13,294 bases of DNA from Betaproteobacteria bacterium (GCA_013205155.1 JABMMT010000043.1:1-13294); one strand, 5' to 3'; numbered from the stretch's first letter, positions 1 to 8,168 are shown. Numbers and translations are program-made. Notes: a model not told the origin generated them from the sequence alone.

Positions 1-510
1 CCTTCAAGCTATTTAAACGGCGCCCCTTTAATTCCAACCGGAAATCCGATGTTGGATGGGGGTGGGCCGGGTGCCTTTACGAAGCGCGCAGATATTCCTG
101 ATATGACATCAGAAGGTCAAAAGCGAATTCTGCCGGGGCGTTTACTCGGTCAATTTAGCGTTGCCAAACAAGATCAAAATCCGATTGGCATGCAGGTCAT
201 GGGTGATGATGGTGTGATAGCCGGCACCGTGAAAGAGTTATGGATTGATCAGGCTGAGGTGATGATTCGCTATTTAGAAATTGAAACCTTGCCCGAGTTC
301 GGCGGTAGGAGAGTCTTGCTACCAATGAACTTTTCTCGAGTCCGTCGCGATTACATTAACGTCAAATCTATTTTGGGCAATCAATTTGCTTTAGTGCCAG
401 GTTTGAAGAGTCAAGATCAAATTACCCTGTTAGAAGAAGAGAAGATCATGGCTTACTACGGTGGAGGCACTCTGTATGCAACCCCTGAGCGTCAAGAACC
501 TTTAATTTAA
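1..510 (+). CDS. puhA: Photosynthetic reaction centre H subunit PuhA (5'-partial)
   Basis: This is the C-terminal part of the reaction-centre H subunit, which caps the cytoplasmic face of the RC and helps proton delivery to QB. The frame is open from base 1, so the start codon and the N-terminal transmembrane helix lie outside the window. The visible 169 residues are the soluble domain. Hallmarks are the NPMLDGGGPGAF segment at the left edge, DQNPIGMQVMGDDG, the RYLEIE strand, the VLLPMNF strand, and the terminal EEEKIMAYYGGGTLYATP segment, all typical of PuhA. The internal ATG at base 49 is not the true start, because conserved PuhA sequence precedes it in frame. The gene is followed after 33 bases by puhB, as in most purple-bacterial clusters. 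Identity is seen directly in the sequence and I am sure of it; only the 5' truncation is a limit. Confidence 0.97.
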   Translation, partial: PSSYLNGAPLIPTGNPMLDGGGPGAFTKRADIPDMTSEGQKRILPGRLLGQFSVAKQDQNPIGMQVMGDDGVIAGTVKELWIDQAEVMIRYLEIETLPEFGGRRVLLPMNFSRVRRDYINVKSILGNQFALVPGLKSQDQITLLEEEKIMAYYGGGTLYATPERQEPLI

Positions 511-543
511 ATCGCTGTAAATTGAAAGTAGAAAGTATTTTTT

Positions 544-1203
544 GTGAGTCAACAACCTTATCAATCAGCAGAGTATGAGTTTGAGGCGACCTTAGGGTTG
601 CCCGAACCATTGCCAAAAGATGAAATCATCTTGTGGCAGGGAGCTCCCAATTGGATTTCCATGGCAAAGCATGTATTTCGCTTGCAATGGCTCGGCTTGT
701 ACTTTGCTGTAATTGTGATTTGGCAATTGATTTCTGTAGCCGGTAGTGAGGGTGGCTTAGCCGCTGGATGGAGCAGCGTAGCACTTGCCTTTGCCCTAGC
801 TGTAATCGGGTTGATATTGGTTGGCCTGATGGCTTATTGGTCTGCCACTGAAGCTCTTTACACCCTAACGAACCGTCGTATCGTGATGAGAGTCGGTATT
901 GTTTTGACCGTGACATTTAATCTCCCGTATAAAACCCTGGGTAGTGCCGGTCTCAAGTTATACAAAGACGGCACAGGTGACATTCCAATGCAAATTGCCA
1001 CCGAGGATAAGATTGCTTACTTTCATTTATGGCCTCATGCACGTCCATGGCGTTTAGCCACCCCAGAACCAATGATGCGTTGTGTTCCAGAGGCAAAAAA
1101 AGTGGCAGCCATCCTGACAGAAGCCTGGGTTGCATCTACTGGCTTGAGCAAAAAAGCAGCGCAAGAAATTCAAGTTGAGCAAGCGGGAGTGCAGACGGCA
1201 TGA
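544..1203 (+). CDS. puhB: Photosynthetic complex assembly protein PuhB
   Basis: PuhB is an inner-membrane protein that promotes reaction-centre/LH1 assembly in purple bacteria. The 219-residue protein has the family N-terminus (GLPEPLPKDEIILWQGAPNW, about residues 18-37). Hydrophobic segments lie around 48-66 and 76-100. A bacterial PH-like stretch follows (YTLTNRRIVMRVGIVL, about 106-121). The length suits the family. The start is GTG at 544, the only sensible start before the conserved N-terminus; the upstream purine signal is weak (GAAAG). The stop overlaps the puhC start in an ATGA, which suggests translational coupling. Identification rests on motif recognition and position directly after puhA. 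Confidence 0.93.
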   Translation: MSQQPYQSAEYEFEATLGLPEPLPKDEIILWQGAPNWISMAKHVFRLQWLGLYFAVIVIWQLISVAGSEGGLAAGWSSVALAFALAVIGLILVGLMAYWSATEALYTLTNRRIVMRVGIVLTVTFNLPYKTLGSAGLKLYKDGTGDIPMQIATEDKIAYFHLWPHARPWRLATPEPMMRCVPEAKKVAAILTEAWVASTGLSKKAAQEIQVEQAGVQTA

Positions 1204-1661
1204 GCATTCCACAAAGCAAGGACTTTCTATCACCCGTGGCCAAGATACTGGTGACCACTGGCATTGTCATTGTGTTGCTATTGGTATTTATTAATAGTCG
1301 TGACTTGAGTCAAGTGAGAGAGCCAGATGCATTGCCTACGAAAGTATTGCAGCTGCGTTTTGAAGATCGTCCTGATGGCTCAATTGCAGTAATTGACCAT
1401 AAAACTGGCAAACAAATTGATACTATTCAGGGTGAGGCAGGTTTCGTAAGAGGCACTTTGCGTGGTCTTGCGCAAGAAAGAAAACGCAGGGGCTTAGATA
1501 GTGGGCCTCCATTTGAGTTAATTTATCGAGCAGATGGCCGCTTAACTTTATCGGATACCGCAACTGGTCGTTTGGTTGATTTGGAGTCTTTTGGTCCTAG
1601 CAATGCAAGTACATTTTTTAAGTTATTGAATGGGTCAAATGTAGTAGTTAGTAAGTCATAA
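1200..1661 (+). CDS. puhC: Photosynthetic complex assembly protein PuhC
   Basis: PuhC is a membrane-anchored protein needed for efficient RC-LH1 assembly and organisation. This 153-residue protein has one N-terminal transmembrane helix (about residues 13-32) followed by a periplasmic domain. Family segments include LRFEDRPDGSIAVIDHKTGK, the G-E-x-G-F-V-RG-LRGLAQERKRRGL stretch, and DGRLTLSDTATGRLVDLESFGP near the C-terminus. The start ATG overlaps the puhB stop (ATGA). The next gene, acsF, begins 19 bases after the stop, so puhB, puhC and acsF look like one transcript. The protein is poorly conserved in general, but these segments and the location make the call secure. Confidence 0.92.
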   Translation: MSIPQSKDFLSPVAKILVTTGIVIVLLLVFINSRDLSQVREPDALPTKVLQLRFEDRPDGSIAVIDHKTGKQIDTIQGEAGFVRGTLRGLAQERKRRGLDSGPPFELIYRADGRLTLSDTATGRLVDLESFGPSNASTFFKLLNGSNVVVSKS

Positions 1662-1680
1662 ATCTTTATTGGAGCTGGAA

Positions 1681-2775
1681 ATGAATTTAGATAGTGCAGA
1701 AACCATGTTACAAAGTCAGATCCCTGCAAAGGGTTCAGTTAATGAGTCCACCAAAATGGCGTTGGAAGATGCGGTATTAAGCCCACGCTTTTATACGACC
1801 GATTTTAAAGAGATGGATCGAATCAGTATTGATGCCTTACGCCCAGAATGGGATGCATTGATGGCCGAGTATGCGAGCGACATTAATGCGGATCACTTCC
1901 AGCGTCCTGCGGATATGGATAAGGATTACTCCAACCTCCATCCAGCCTTATATGATGAGTTCGTTGATTTTTTAATCAGTTCGATCACTTCTGAGTTTTC
2001 TGGTTGTATTTTGTATGCTGAGATTAAGCGCAAGGTCACCAATCCCGATATGCGTAACTTGTTTGGTTACATGGCTAGAGATGAAAGTCGACATGCGGGC
2101 TTTATTAACCAGTGGCTCAAGGACTTTAATATTGGAATTGACTTAGGCTTTTTAGCTAAAGCGAAGAAATACACTTATTTTAAGCCAAAGTTTATTTTTT
2201 ATGCCACCTATCTCTCCGAGAAGATTGGTTATGCCCGTTACATCACGATCTTTAGAGAAATTGAGAGTCGCCCTGAAGTGCGTTTTCATCCGATCTTTTT
2301 GTGGTTTGAGCGCTGGTGTAATGATGAGTTCCGCCATGGCGAATCCTTTGCGTTGATCATGCGTGCTAATCCGAAGTTACTCCAAGGTGTCAATAAGTTA
2401 TGGATTCGCTTTTTCATTCTCGCGGTATATGCCACGATGTATGTACGTGACCATACTCGGATTGAGCTTTACAAAGCGATGAAGATTTCTCCAACGGATT
2501 ACGACAAGAAAGTATTGTTTATCACTAACGAGATTATTAAGCAGGTATTCCCAATTTCTGTGAATTTAGATGATCCACGCTTCTATCGCTATCTTGAAGA
2601 AATGAGAGCGCTGTTTGAGAAGATGGATGCCTATAAAAAAGAGGGTGGTCTGATCAACAAAGTGAAGTCTGCTGTTTTGGGTGCTAGCGCTGGTATTATA
2701 TTTTTGAAGTTGTACTTCCTACCAGTGCAAGACAACACCTTGCCTGCCAATGTTCGTATGTTGCCTACCTGGTAA
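1681..2775 (+). CDS. acsF: Aerobic Mg-protoporphyrin IX monomethyl ester oxidative cyclase AcsF
   Basis: AcsF is the diiron, O2-dependent cyclase that forms the fifth (isocyclic) ring of bacteriochlorophyll, converting Mg-protoporphyrin IX monomethyl ester to protochlorophyllide. The 364-residue protein carries two ExxH diiron motifs, DESRH (E135, H138) and DEFRH (E216, H219). Further carboxylates lie around SEFSGC (E105) and the LYAEIKRK segment (E114). I chose ATG 1681 because GGAG at 1671-1674 sits six bases upstream; a TTG at 1669 in the same frame would overlap this Shine-Dalgarno. Its place between puhC and puhE is common in betaproteobacterial clusters. The gene implies chlorophyll synthesis under oxygen; the anaerobic alternative BchE is not visible in this window. 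The end runs almost directly into puhE. Confidence 0.96.
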   Translation: MNLDSAETMLQSQIPAKGSVNESTKMALEDAVLSPRFYTTDFKEMDRISIDALRPEWDALMAEYASDINADHFQRPADMDKDYSNLHPALYDEFVDFLISSITSEFSGCILYAEIKRKVTNPDMRNLFGYMARDESRHAGFINQWLKDFNIGIDLGFLAKAKKYTYFKPKFIFYATYLSEKIGYARYITIFREIESRPEVRFHPIFLWFERWCNDEFRHGESFALIMRANPKLLQGVNKLWIRFFILAVYATMYVRDHTRIELYKAMKISPTDYDKKVLFITNEIIKQVFPISVNLDDPRFYRYLEEMRALFEKMDAYKKEGGLINKVKSAVLGASAGIIFLKLYFLPVQDNTLPANVRMLPTW

Positions 2776-2779
2776 TGTG

Positions 2780-3532
2780 ATGAGTATTGTTTGGCCTATC
2801 CTCTACGCGATTTTTATATGGTGGTTTAGCACTGGGATCATTCTCTTGCTAAACCAGCGCGATCCTTCGACCTATAAAAATGCCTTTTGGGTAAGTGGTA
2901 TGGTTTTAGCCTTGGCTTTAGTGGGGCTAAAAACGAGCGCTAACTTAAGTACGGTAGCAGGTGCTTATTGCGGTTTTACCTGTGCCATCTTAGTTTGGGG
3001 TTGGCAAGAAATCGGCTTCTTATTTGGTTATGTAACTGGTCCTCGTCGAGAGCCATGCCCTAAAGATTGTCGGGGCTTTCAGAAAATGTACTTTGCATTT
3101 CAGACAATTCAGCATCATGAGATTGCTTTGGTTGTGTTGGCATTGGCTGTGACGGTAATGACTTGGGGTGGTTCGAATCAAACGGGCTTCTGGACTTTTA
3201 TCATTCTTTGGTTGATGCGTCAGAGCGCTAAGCTCAATGTCTTCTTGGGTGTTTTAAACCTCAATGAACGTTTCCTACCAAATCATCTCAAGTACATATT
3301 CACCTATTTCACTTGTAAGCCGATGAACCCTTTGCTTCCGCTATCGGTGATTGGCGGCATTCTCTGCGCAGTTCCTTTATGGCTAGCCGCAGTCAATCCT
3401 AGCTCAACTGATTTCCAAGTGGCTTCAATGTCATTGACGGGCGCTATTTTGTCACTTGCAGTCTTAGAACATATTTTGATGGTGGTACCTTTCTCTAGCG
3501 AGCGCCTTTGGAAGTGGGGAATGCGATCATAA
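2780..3532 (+). CDS. puhE: Photosynthetic complex assembly protein PuhE (DUF3623 family)
   Basis: PuhE is a polytopic membrane protein of the puh operon. In Rhodobacter it modulates reaction-centre assembly and bacteriochlorophyll production, but its biochemistry is unknown. The 250-residue protein starts with a hydrophobic stretch (IVWPILYAIFIWWFSTGIIL) and has about seven hydrophobic segments. It carries the family loop GPRREPCPKDCRGFQKMYFA with its paired cysteines, followed by a QTIQHHEIALV segment. The start is ATG 2780, four bases after the acsF stop. An adjacent in-frame GTG (2777) is possible, and a longer upstream frame from 2750 would overlap acsF and is not conserved-looking. There is no strong Shine-Dalgarno, so translation may depend on coupling with acsF. 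The stop lies five bases before bchG. Confidence 0.92.
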   Translation: MSIVWPILYAIFIWWFSTGIILLLNQRDPSTYKNAFWVSGMVLALALVGLKTSANLSTVAGAYCGFTCAILVWGWQEIGFLFGYVTGPRREPCPKDCRGFQKMYFAFQTIQHHEIALVVLALAVTVMTWGGSNQTGFWTFIILWLMRQSAKLNVFLGVLNLNERFLPNHLKYIFTYFTCKPMNPLLPLSVIGGILCAVPLWLAAVNPSSTDFQVASMSLTGAILSLAVLEHILMVVPFSSERLWKWGMRS

Positions 3533-3537
3533 ATACA

Positions 3538-4431
3538 ATGACAGTGCGCCGTTTCCCTGTGCCATCCGCCATTCTAGAATTACTCAAGCCCATTACTTGG
3601 TTCCCTCCAATGTGGGCTTTTGCCTGCGGTGTTATTGCAACGGGTGTTTCTTTTGAGGGACGGTGGCACCTATTAATTGCAGGCGTGATTCTTGCTGGTC
3701 CCATGGTGTGCGCTGCTAGTCAGGCAGTTAATGATTGGTTTGATCGCGAGGTGGATGCCATTAACGAACCACAACGTCCCATTCCTTCTGGCCGTATGCC
3801 AGGTACTTGGGGCCTTTATGTTGCCTGTATTTGGACTGGTCTCTCACTCTTATTGGGCTGGCTAATTAGTCCCTGGGCATTTGCAGCGACTTTGTTAGGG
3901 CTCTTACTGGCTTGGCTATATAGTATGCCGCCAGCGCGGTTTAAGCAAAATGGCTGGTACGGTAATGCCGCTTGCGGAATCTCTTATGAAGGATTGGCTT
4001 GGTTTACGGGCTCAGCAGTGATGATGGGCGACTTGCTTCCTTCCACGCCATCCATTCTTCTAGCCATTCTATATAGCATTGGCGCGCACGGCATCATGAC
4101 GTTGAATGATTTCAAGGCAATTGAAGGTGACCGTCAAATGGGTGTGCGCTCTTTGCCAGTGCAACTCGGTATCGCAGGTGCGGCCGGGAATGCGTGCTTG
4201 ATGATGTTAGTACCTCAGTTTGGCGTTATTGGACTCTTATTGGTATGGGGCGCTTATTGGCAAGCATTAGTGATCTTGCTGCTCATCGCCGGTCAAATCA
4301 AGATGATGCATTATTTTTTACAGGATCCAGTCAAGCGCGCATTATTTTTGAGTGGTTTTGGAGTGCCATTATTTGTTGCAGGAATGATGGTCAGTGCATT
4401 TGCAGTGGCAGGACGTTTCTCGGTAAATTAA
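3538..4431 (+). CDS. bchG: Bacteriochlorophyll synthase BchG
   Basis: BchG is an integral-membrane UbiA-family prenyltransferase. It esterifies bacteriochlorophyllide a with geranylgeranyl or phytyl diphosphate, the last assembly step of bacteriochlorophyll. The 297-residue product shows the N-terminal LLKPITWFPPMWAFACG signature (15-31). The first Asp-rich motif NDWFDREVD (65-73) is followed by NEPQRPIPSGR (76-86). The second acidic motif is NDFKAIEGD (190-198), followed by GVRSLPVQLG. About eight or nine hydrophobic segments fit the UbiA fold. I chose ATG 3538, five bases after the puhE stop. TTG 3508 and GTG 3514 in the same frame would add residues not typical of BchG. The next gene starts seven bases after the stop. 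Confidence 0.95.
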   Translation: MTVRRFPVPSAILELLKPITWFPPMWAFACGVIATGVSFEGRWHLLIAGVILAGPMVCAASQAVNDWFDREVDAINEPQRPIPSGRMPGTWGLYVACIWTGLSLLLGWLISPWAFAATLLGLLLAWLYSMPPARFKQNGWYGNAACGISYEGLAWFTGSAVMMGDLLPSTPSILLAILYSIGAHGIMTLNDFKAIEGDRQMGVRSLPVQLGIAGAAGNACLMMLVPQFGVIGLLLVWGAYWQALVILLLIAGQIKMMHYFLQDPVKRALFLSGFGVPLFVAGMMVSAFAVAGRFSVN

Positions 4432-4438
4432 TTGAACT

Positions 4439-5791
4439 ATGAGCGCTCCTGAAACCACTTATCTCACTTGGCCCCAAATTGCTAGACTAGGTTTAGTCCA
4501 GGCATCCTTAGGATCGATTGTGGTCTTAACGACCTCACTCTTAAATCGTGTGATGGTCATTGAGTTAGCTCTGCCCGCAATTTTGCCCGGGGCATTGGTG
4601 GCATTACATTATTTTATTCAGTTAATTCGCCCTCGAATGGGTTTTGGTTCCGATCAAACGCGCAGAGCAAGCCCATGGATTCGTGGAGGAATATTGGTAT
4701 TGGCTAGTGGCGGCGTGTTGGCGGCTGCCTCGACGATTCTTTTGAGTCATTCGGTTGGCTTAGGTATTGCGCTGGCAACTGTTGCCTTTTTGATGATTGG
4801 TATTGGCGTGAGTTCTAGCGGCACTGCATTGCTCGTACTGCTAGCAAAACGAGTTGAGCCTAAGAAGAAGGCTGCCGCTGCCACTTGCGTTTGGTTGATG
4901 ATGATTTTTGGGTTTGCTTTTACAGCCAGTGTTAGTGGAAAGTTCCTCACACCATTTTCATTTGAGCGTCTATTAATGGTTTCATTGACCGTATCGGTGA
5001 TTGCAGTGATAGTGACATTCTTGGCGATCTGGGGCATGGAATCGCCTGTTGCTAAAGCTGGGCAATTAACACCTAGCATAGATGGGGCTGAGTCAGAAAG
5101 CCCAAGCAAAGCCAGTTTTCGTGAAGCTTTTGCTGAGGTCTGGAAAGAAAGTAGGGTACGTTCGTTTACTTGGTTTGTCTTTGTGTCTATGTTGGCTTAT
5201 AGCTCACAAGATTTGATTTTAGAACCTTTTGCAGCGGTTGCATTTGGTTTTAGCCCCGCTGAAACAACCACTTTGTCTGGTTTGCAAAACGGTGGCGTGC
5301 TGGTTGGAATGCTAGCTTTGGCTTTTATCACCAGCAAAGCGAAATCTCAGTCCTTAACGACACTAAGCAATTGGACGATTGGCGGATGTCTGGCTTCAGC
5401 TTTGGCGATGTTAGGCCTGGTTTTGTCTGGACCAATTGCTAACGTCATTTTCTTTCAGGTGGCCGTTTTCCTATTGGGTATCTTTAATGGTGCCTTTTCG
5501 ATTGCTGCTATCGGGTCGATGATGCAATTTGCTAGCATCGGCAGTGCACGGCGTGAAGGTGTTCGTATGGGAATTTGGGGAGCATCGCAAGCGATGGCCT
5601 TTGGTTTAGGTGGAATTATTGGAACGGGTTTAAGCGATATTGCGAGGATTATTTTGGGTGACCCAGCTTCTGCCTATGCTTTTGTCTTTTTATTAGAAGG
5701 TGTTTTATTTGTTGTGGCTGCGTACTTGTCTTATCAGGCTCGTTCGCAAAAACAAACAAACAATATGTCGAATCATTTAGTGGGTGTGTAG
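4439..5791 (+). CDS. PucC-family MFS protein between bchG and bchP (ORF428/Bch2 type)
   Basis: This 450-residue, roughly 12-helix protein belongs to the PucC/BCD branch of the major facilitator superfamily. Its place between bchG and bchP matches the Rhodobacter gene called orf428 or bch2. Family hallmarks are RLGLVQASLGSIVVLTTSLL followed by NRVMVIELALPA, RPRMGFGSDQTRR in the first cytoplasmic loop, LILEPFAAVAFGFS mid-protein, and the GARREG-like SARREGVRMGIWGASQAMAF near the C-terminus. Relatives PucC and LhaA help LH2 and LH1 assembly, probably by handling bacteriochlorophyll. This member is inferred to pass pigment between BchG/BchP and the assembly sites; it has no proven transport substrate. 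It is a paralogue of the pucC gene in this window. ATG 4439 lies seven bases after bchG. Confidence 0.88.
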   Translation: MSAPETTYLTWPQIARLGLVQASLGSIVVLTTSLLNRVMVIELALPAILPGALVALHYFIQLIRPRMGFGSDQTRRASPWIRGGILVLASGGVLAAASTILLSHSVGLGIALATVAFLMIGIGVSSSGTALLVLLAKRVEPKKKAAAATCVWLMMIFGFAFTASVSGKFLTPFSFERLLMVSLTVSVIAVIVTFLAIWGMESPVAKAGQLTPSIDGAESESPSKASFREAFAEVWKESRVRSFTWFVFVSMLAYSSQDLILEPFAAVAFGFSPAETTTLSGLQNGGVLVGMLALAFITSKAKSQSLTTLSNWTIGGCLASALAMLGLVLSGPIANVIFFQVAVFLLGIFNGAFSIAAIGSMMQFASIGSARREGVRMGIWGASQAMAFGLGGIIGTGLSDIARIILGDPASAYAFVFLLEGVLFVVAAYLSYQARSQKQTNNMSNHLVGV

Positions 5792-5824
5792 TAAATCAAT
5801 TAATTGAATATGATGGAGATGAAA

Positions 5825-7027
5825 ATGAGTGCCCTAGAAACTTTTGAAGTCGTTGTGGTTGGCGGTGGCCCTACTGGAGCTACGGCTGCAAGTGATCTTG
5901 CAAAGAAAGGTCGAAAAGTCCTCTTATTAGATCGCATGGGCCGCATTAAGCCTTGTGGTGGTGCTATACCTCCTCGCTTGATTAAAGATTTTGAAATCCC
6001 CGATGAACTTCTAGTAGCCAAGGCTAATTGCGCCAGAATGATTGCGCCGTCAGATAAGGCGGTAGATATGCATATTGAGGGCGGCTTTGTAGGGATGGTC
6101 GATCGCGATAAGTTTGATGAATTCTTGCGTGTCCGTGCCGCCAATGATGGTGCTGAAAGAAGAACCGGCGTCTTTGAGAAACTCACTAGAGATCAAGATG
6201 GAGTATCAGTAGTGCACTATCTTGTGCGTGGTAAGCATGGTGCTCCTGATGAAACCGTATCCGTTCGCGCTAAGGCAGTGATTGGTGCTGATGGCGCAAA
6301 ATCAGTTGTGGGCCGTCAGGCTATTCCAGGTGCTAAGGACGTGGAGTATGTCTTCGCCTATCACGAGATTGTTAAAGTTCCTGAAAACCCACCAGCTGGT
6401 TTTGATGGCTCACGCTGCGATGTGTTTTATCAGGGCGCTTTATCCCCAGACTTTTATGGCTGGATTTTTCCTCATGGCACAACCATGAGTATCGGCACAG
6501 GCACTGCTGACAAAGGCTTTTCTTTGCGTAGTGCAGTCACTGCCCTTAAAAAACAGACTGGTCTTGAGGATGCTGAAATGCTGAGACATGAAGGTGCACC
6601 TCTGCCAATGAAACCCTTAAAGAAATGGGATAATGGCAGAGATGTTGTCTTAGCTGGTGATGCTGCTGGAGTGGTAGCCCCAGCTTCGGGTGAGGGGATT
6701 TACTACGGTATGTATGGTGGCAGAGTAGCTGCTGAGGCAGTTGAAGAGCTCCTGGTTACCGGCAATGGTAAGGTCTTAGCAAAGGCTCGTAAGCGCTTTA
6801 TGAAAGAACACGGCACGGTATTTTTGGTGCTGGGAATCATGCAGCGTTTTTGGTACACCAACGATAAACGTCGCGAGCGGTTTGTCAAAATGTGTGAAGA
6901 TAAAGACGTTCAGCGCTTAACATTTGAATCGTATATGAATAAAAAACTTGTTCGTCGTGACCCTATGGCGCACTTGAAGATTTTCTTAAAAGATACCGCC
7001 CATTTATTGGGTTTTGCGAAAGTTTAA
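5825..7027 (+). CDS. bchP: Geranylgeranyl diphosphate/bacteriochlorophyll reductase BchP
   Basis: BchP is a flavoprotein that reduces the geranylgeranyl tail of bacteriochlorophyll (or its diphosphate) to phytyl in three steps, using NADPH-derived electrons. The 400-residue protein has an N-terminal dinucleotide-binding motif (VVVVGGGPTGATAA, 9-22). It also has the chlorophyll-reductase signature RIKPCGGAIPPRL (40-52), a GADGAKSVVGRQ FAD motif, and the second FAD motif VLAGDAAGVVAPASGEGIYY. I chose ATG 5825 because GGAG at 5815-5818 lies six bases upstream. Earlier in-frame ATGs at 5810, 5813 and 5819 overlap or precede that site. A 33-base gap separates it from the PucC-like gene. BchP acts together with BchG two genes upstream. 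Confidence 0.95.
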   Translation: MSALETFEVVVVGGGPTGATAASDLAKKGRKVLLLDRMGRIKPCGGAIPPRLIKDFEIPDELLVAKANCARMIAPSDKAVDMHIEGGFVGMVDRDKFDEFLRVRAANDGAERRTGVFEKLTRDQDGVSVVHYLVRGKHGAPDETVSVRAKAVIGADGAKSVVGRQAIPGAKDVEYVFAYHEIVKVPENPPAGFDGSRCDVFYQGALSPDFYGWIFPHGTTMSIGTGTADKGFSLRSAVTALKKQTGLEDAEMLRHEGAPLPMKPLKKWDNGRDVVLAGDAAGVVAPASGEGIYYGMYGGRVAAEAVEELLVTGNGKVLAKARKRFMKEHGTVFLVLGIMQRFWYTNDKRRERFVKMCEDKDVQRLTFESYMNKKLVRRDPMAHLKIFLKDTAHLLGFAKV

Positions 7028-7086
7028 GAAGTGGTCAATCAGTAGCAGTTTTAAATTAGTCCTAACTACTAAAGGGAAGTGGAAGC

Positions 7087-7209
7087 ATGAGAGATAAGAG
7101 CGCAGTAAACTTGAAGAACAAAACTGGCAAAATGTACCTGATTGGCATCATTGTATTTTCAGGTTTGATTATCGTAATTATCTTTATTAAATTCTTGTTC
7201 TCAGTTTAA
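7087..7209 (+). CDS. Unrecognised 40-residue single-helix membrane peptide at the end of the bch operon
   Basis: This short frame starts with ATG 7087 after purine-rich GGGAAGTGGAAG (7074-7085), a plausible ribosome binding site. It encodes a charged N-terminus (MRDKSAVNLKNKTGK) and then one long hydrophobic helix (about residues 17-39) ending FKFLFSV-like with one Lys inside. The shape resembles one-helix polypeptides of antenna and RC-LH1 complexes (PufX, protein-U class), but no sequence motif or chlorophyll-ligating His is present, so function is unknown. It lies 59 bases after bchP on the same strand and probably shares its transcript. Its stop overlaps the lipocalin stop on the other strand. 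It could be a chance frame; the ribosome site, the basic-then-hydrophobic design and the fit into the gap argue for a real gene. Confidence 0.6.
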   Translation: MRDKSAVNLKNKTGKMYLIGIIVFSGLIIVIIFIKFLFSV

Positions 7210-7778
7210 TTTTGTGGTGTTAGGCTCAGCTGCTCAAGGCTGAAGCTGTTATCGTTCACCAGGCGACCCAGTAGCGCCTGGTATTTGCTGGGCTCTACTG
7301 TCTTAGTGCGGGAGAGTATCCAGAGATATTTTCTCCCGGGGTCGCTCACTGCGGCTAATTGGTATTCGGGGTCTATATCGATTACCCAGTAATCTCCCCA
7401 GACCACCGGCAGAAAAGATAACCAATCTGGCGCAAAGCGCACCTCCAGAATTGGGGAAGTTGAAGCACCAATTTGCCTTGCAGTACCGATTGCTTCGCCT
7501 TTTCCTCCGCCCTCAAATGTGCAGCGATTAGTGACACTCACATTGCCATCATCTTTGATCTTATAGGTCGCATTGGTATCGGCGATGCATTTTCTTTGAA
7601 ACCAATTCGGAAACTTTGCAATCTCATACCAAGTGCCCTGATAGCGGGCAACATCTAATGAGGCAATTGTCTTAACGGGTGCTATTGTCTTTGGTTCTAC
7701 TTGAGCTGATTGTGCCATAACCCAATTTTGTGAGTAAGCAAAAATAAGCAGGCCAATGATGTAGTGATTTTTTCTCAT
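7206..7778 (-). CDS. Lipocalin (Blc family) with Sec signal peptide
   Basis: Lipocalins are eight-stranded beta-barrels that bind hydrophobic ligands such as fatty acids or oxidised lipids. The 190-residue protein has the first lipocalin motif RYQGTWYEIAKFPNWFQ (45-61). The YWVIDIDPEYQLAAVSDPGR strand block and the YLWILSRT C-terminal motif follow, all typical of bacterial Blc and its plant relatives. The N-terminus is a cleavable signal (hydrophobic 7-16, likely cut near MAQSA). There is no lipobox cysteine, so unlike E. coli Blc it is probably soluble and periplasmic. C64 and C86 could form a disulfide. The start ATG follows the lipoprotein gene by ten bases, with AGGG upstream, so it is likely the last gene of the bciB transcript. 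A role in photo-oxidative lipid stress is only inferred from position. Confidence 0.9.
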   Translation of the reverse strand: MRKNHYIIGLLIFAYSQNWVMAQSAQVEPKTIAPVKTIASLDVARYQGTWYEIAKFPNWFQRKCIADTNATYKIKDDGNVSVTNRCTFEGGGKGEAIGTARQIGASTSPILEVRFAPDWLSFLPVVWGDYWVIDIDPEYQLAAVSDPGRKYLWILSRTKTVEPSKYQALLGRLVNDNSFSLEQLSLTPQN

Positions 7779-7788
7779 AATGTATGCC

Positions 7789-8145
7789 CTAAGATTTATT
7801 TAATTCTGCCACACAAGCGGTTGTTTGTTCACTACCATTTTTGACTTGAGTCAACTCGCTACCCATCTTATTCATTTTGAGTTGCCCAATTTGCGGATCA
7901 AAGCGCATTAATATCTGATAAAAATCTTTTACTTCTAGCAGGTTCACCTTAATCTCTTTGCCCTGATAGAGTAGGCTTGCATCGAGAGAGCCCTTAGTAA
8001 TCAGTATCTGAATGGGGCTGCCGTTGAGAGAGCATGACAATGTTTTACTCTGACTATCTATAGCTTCTACTTTTGGAGCTTGTGTATCACATCCCCATAA
8101 AGCCAGCGTCAATATGAGGCTGAATAAGACCCCCTGAGTGCGCAT
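7789..8145 (-). CDS. Small putative lipoprotein, unknown function
   Basis: I do not recognise this protein. From ATG 8145 it has 118 residues. It begins with a lipoprotein-type signal (MRTQGVLFSLILTLALWGC) with the candidate lipidated Cys at 19, so it is probably anchored in a membrane facing the periplasm. The mature part is short and beta-rich looking, with two further cysteines (in LSCSLNG and TTACVAEL) that could pair. A TTG at 8172 in the same frame would add nine residues and sit next to the upstream NnrU stop. I prefer the ATG because it gives a textbook signal peptide, although its Shine-Dalgarno is poor. It sits between nnrU-like and lipocalin genes on one strand with tiny gaps, suggesting shared expression. 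Confidence 0.72.
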   Translation of the reverse strand: MRTQGVLFSLILTLALWGCDTQAPKVEAIDSQSKTLSCSLNGSPIQILITKGSLDASLLYQGKEIKVNLLEVKDFYQILMRFDPQIGQLKMNKMGSELTQVKNGSEQTTACVAELNKS

Positions 8146-8168
8146 ACCGGATGATTTCAAAAGAGTGC

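Noticed and set aside
4194..4442. Plus-strand 82-residue frame within bchG
   Set aside because: It overlaps the conserved BchG frame in another phase and has no recognisable features.
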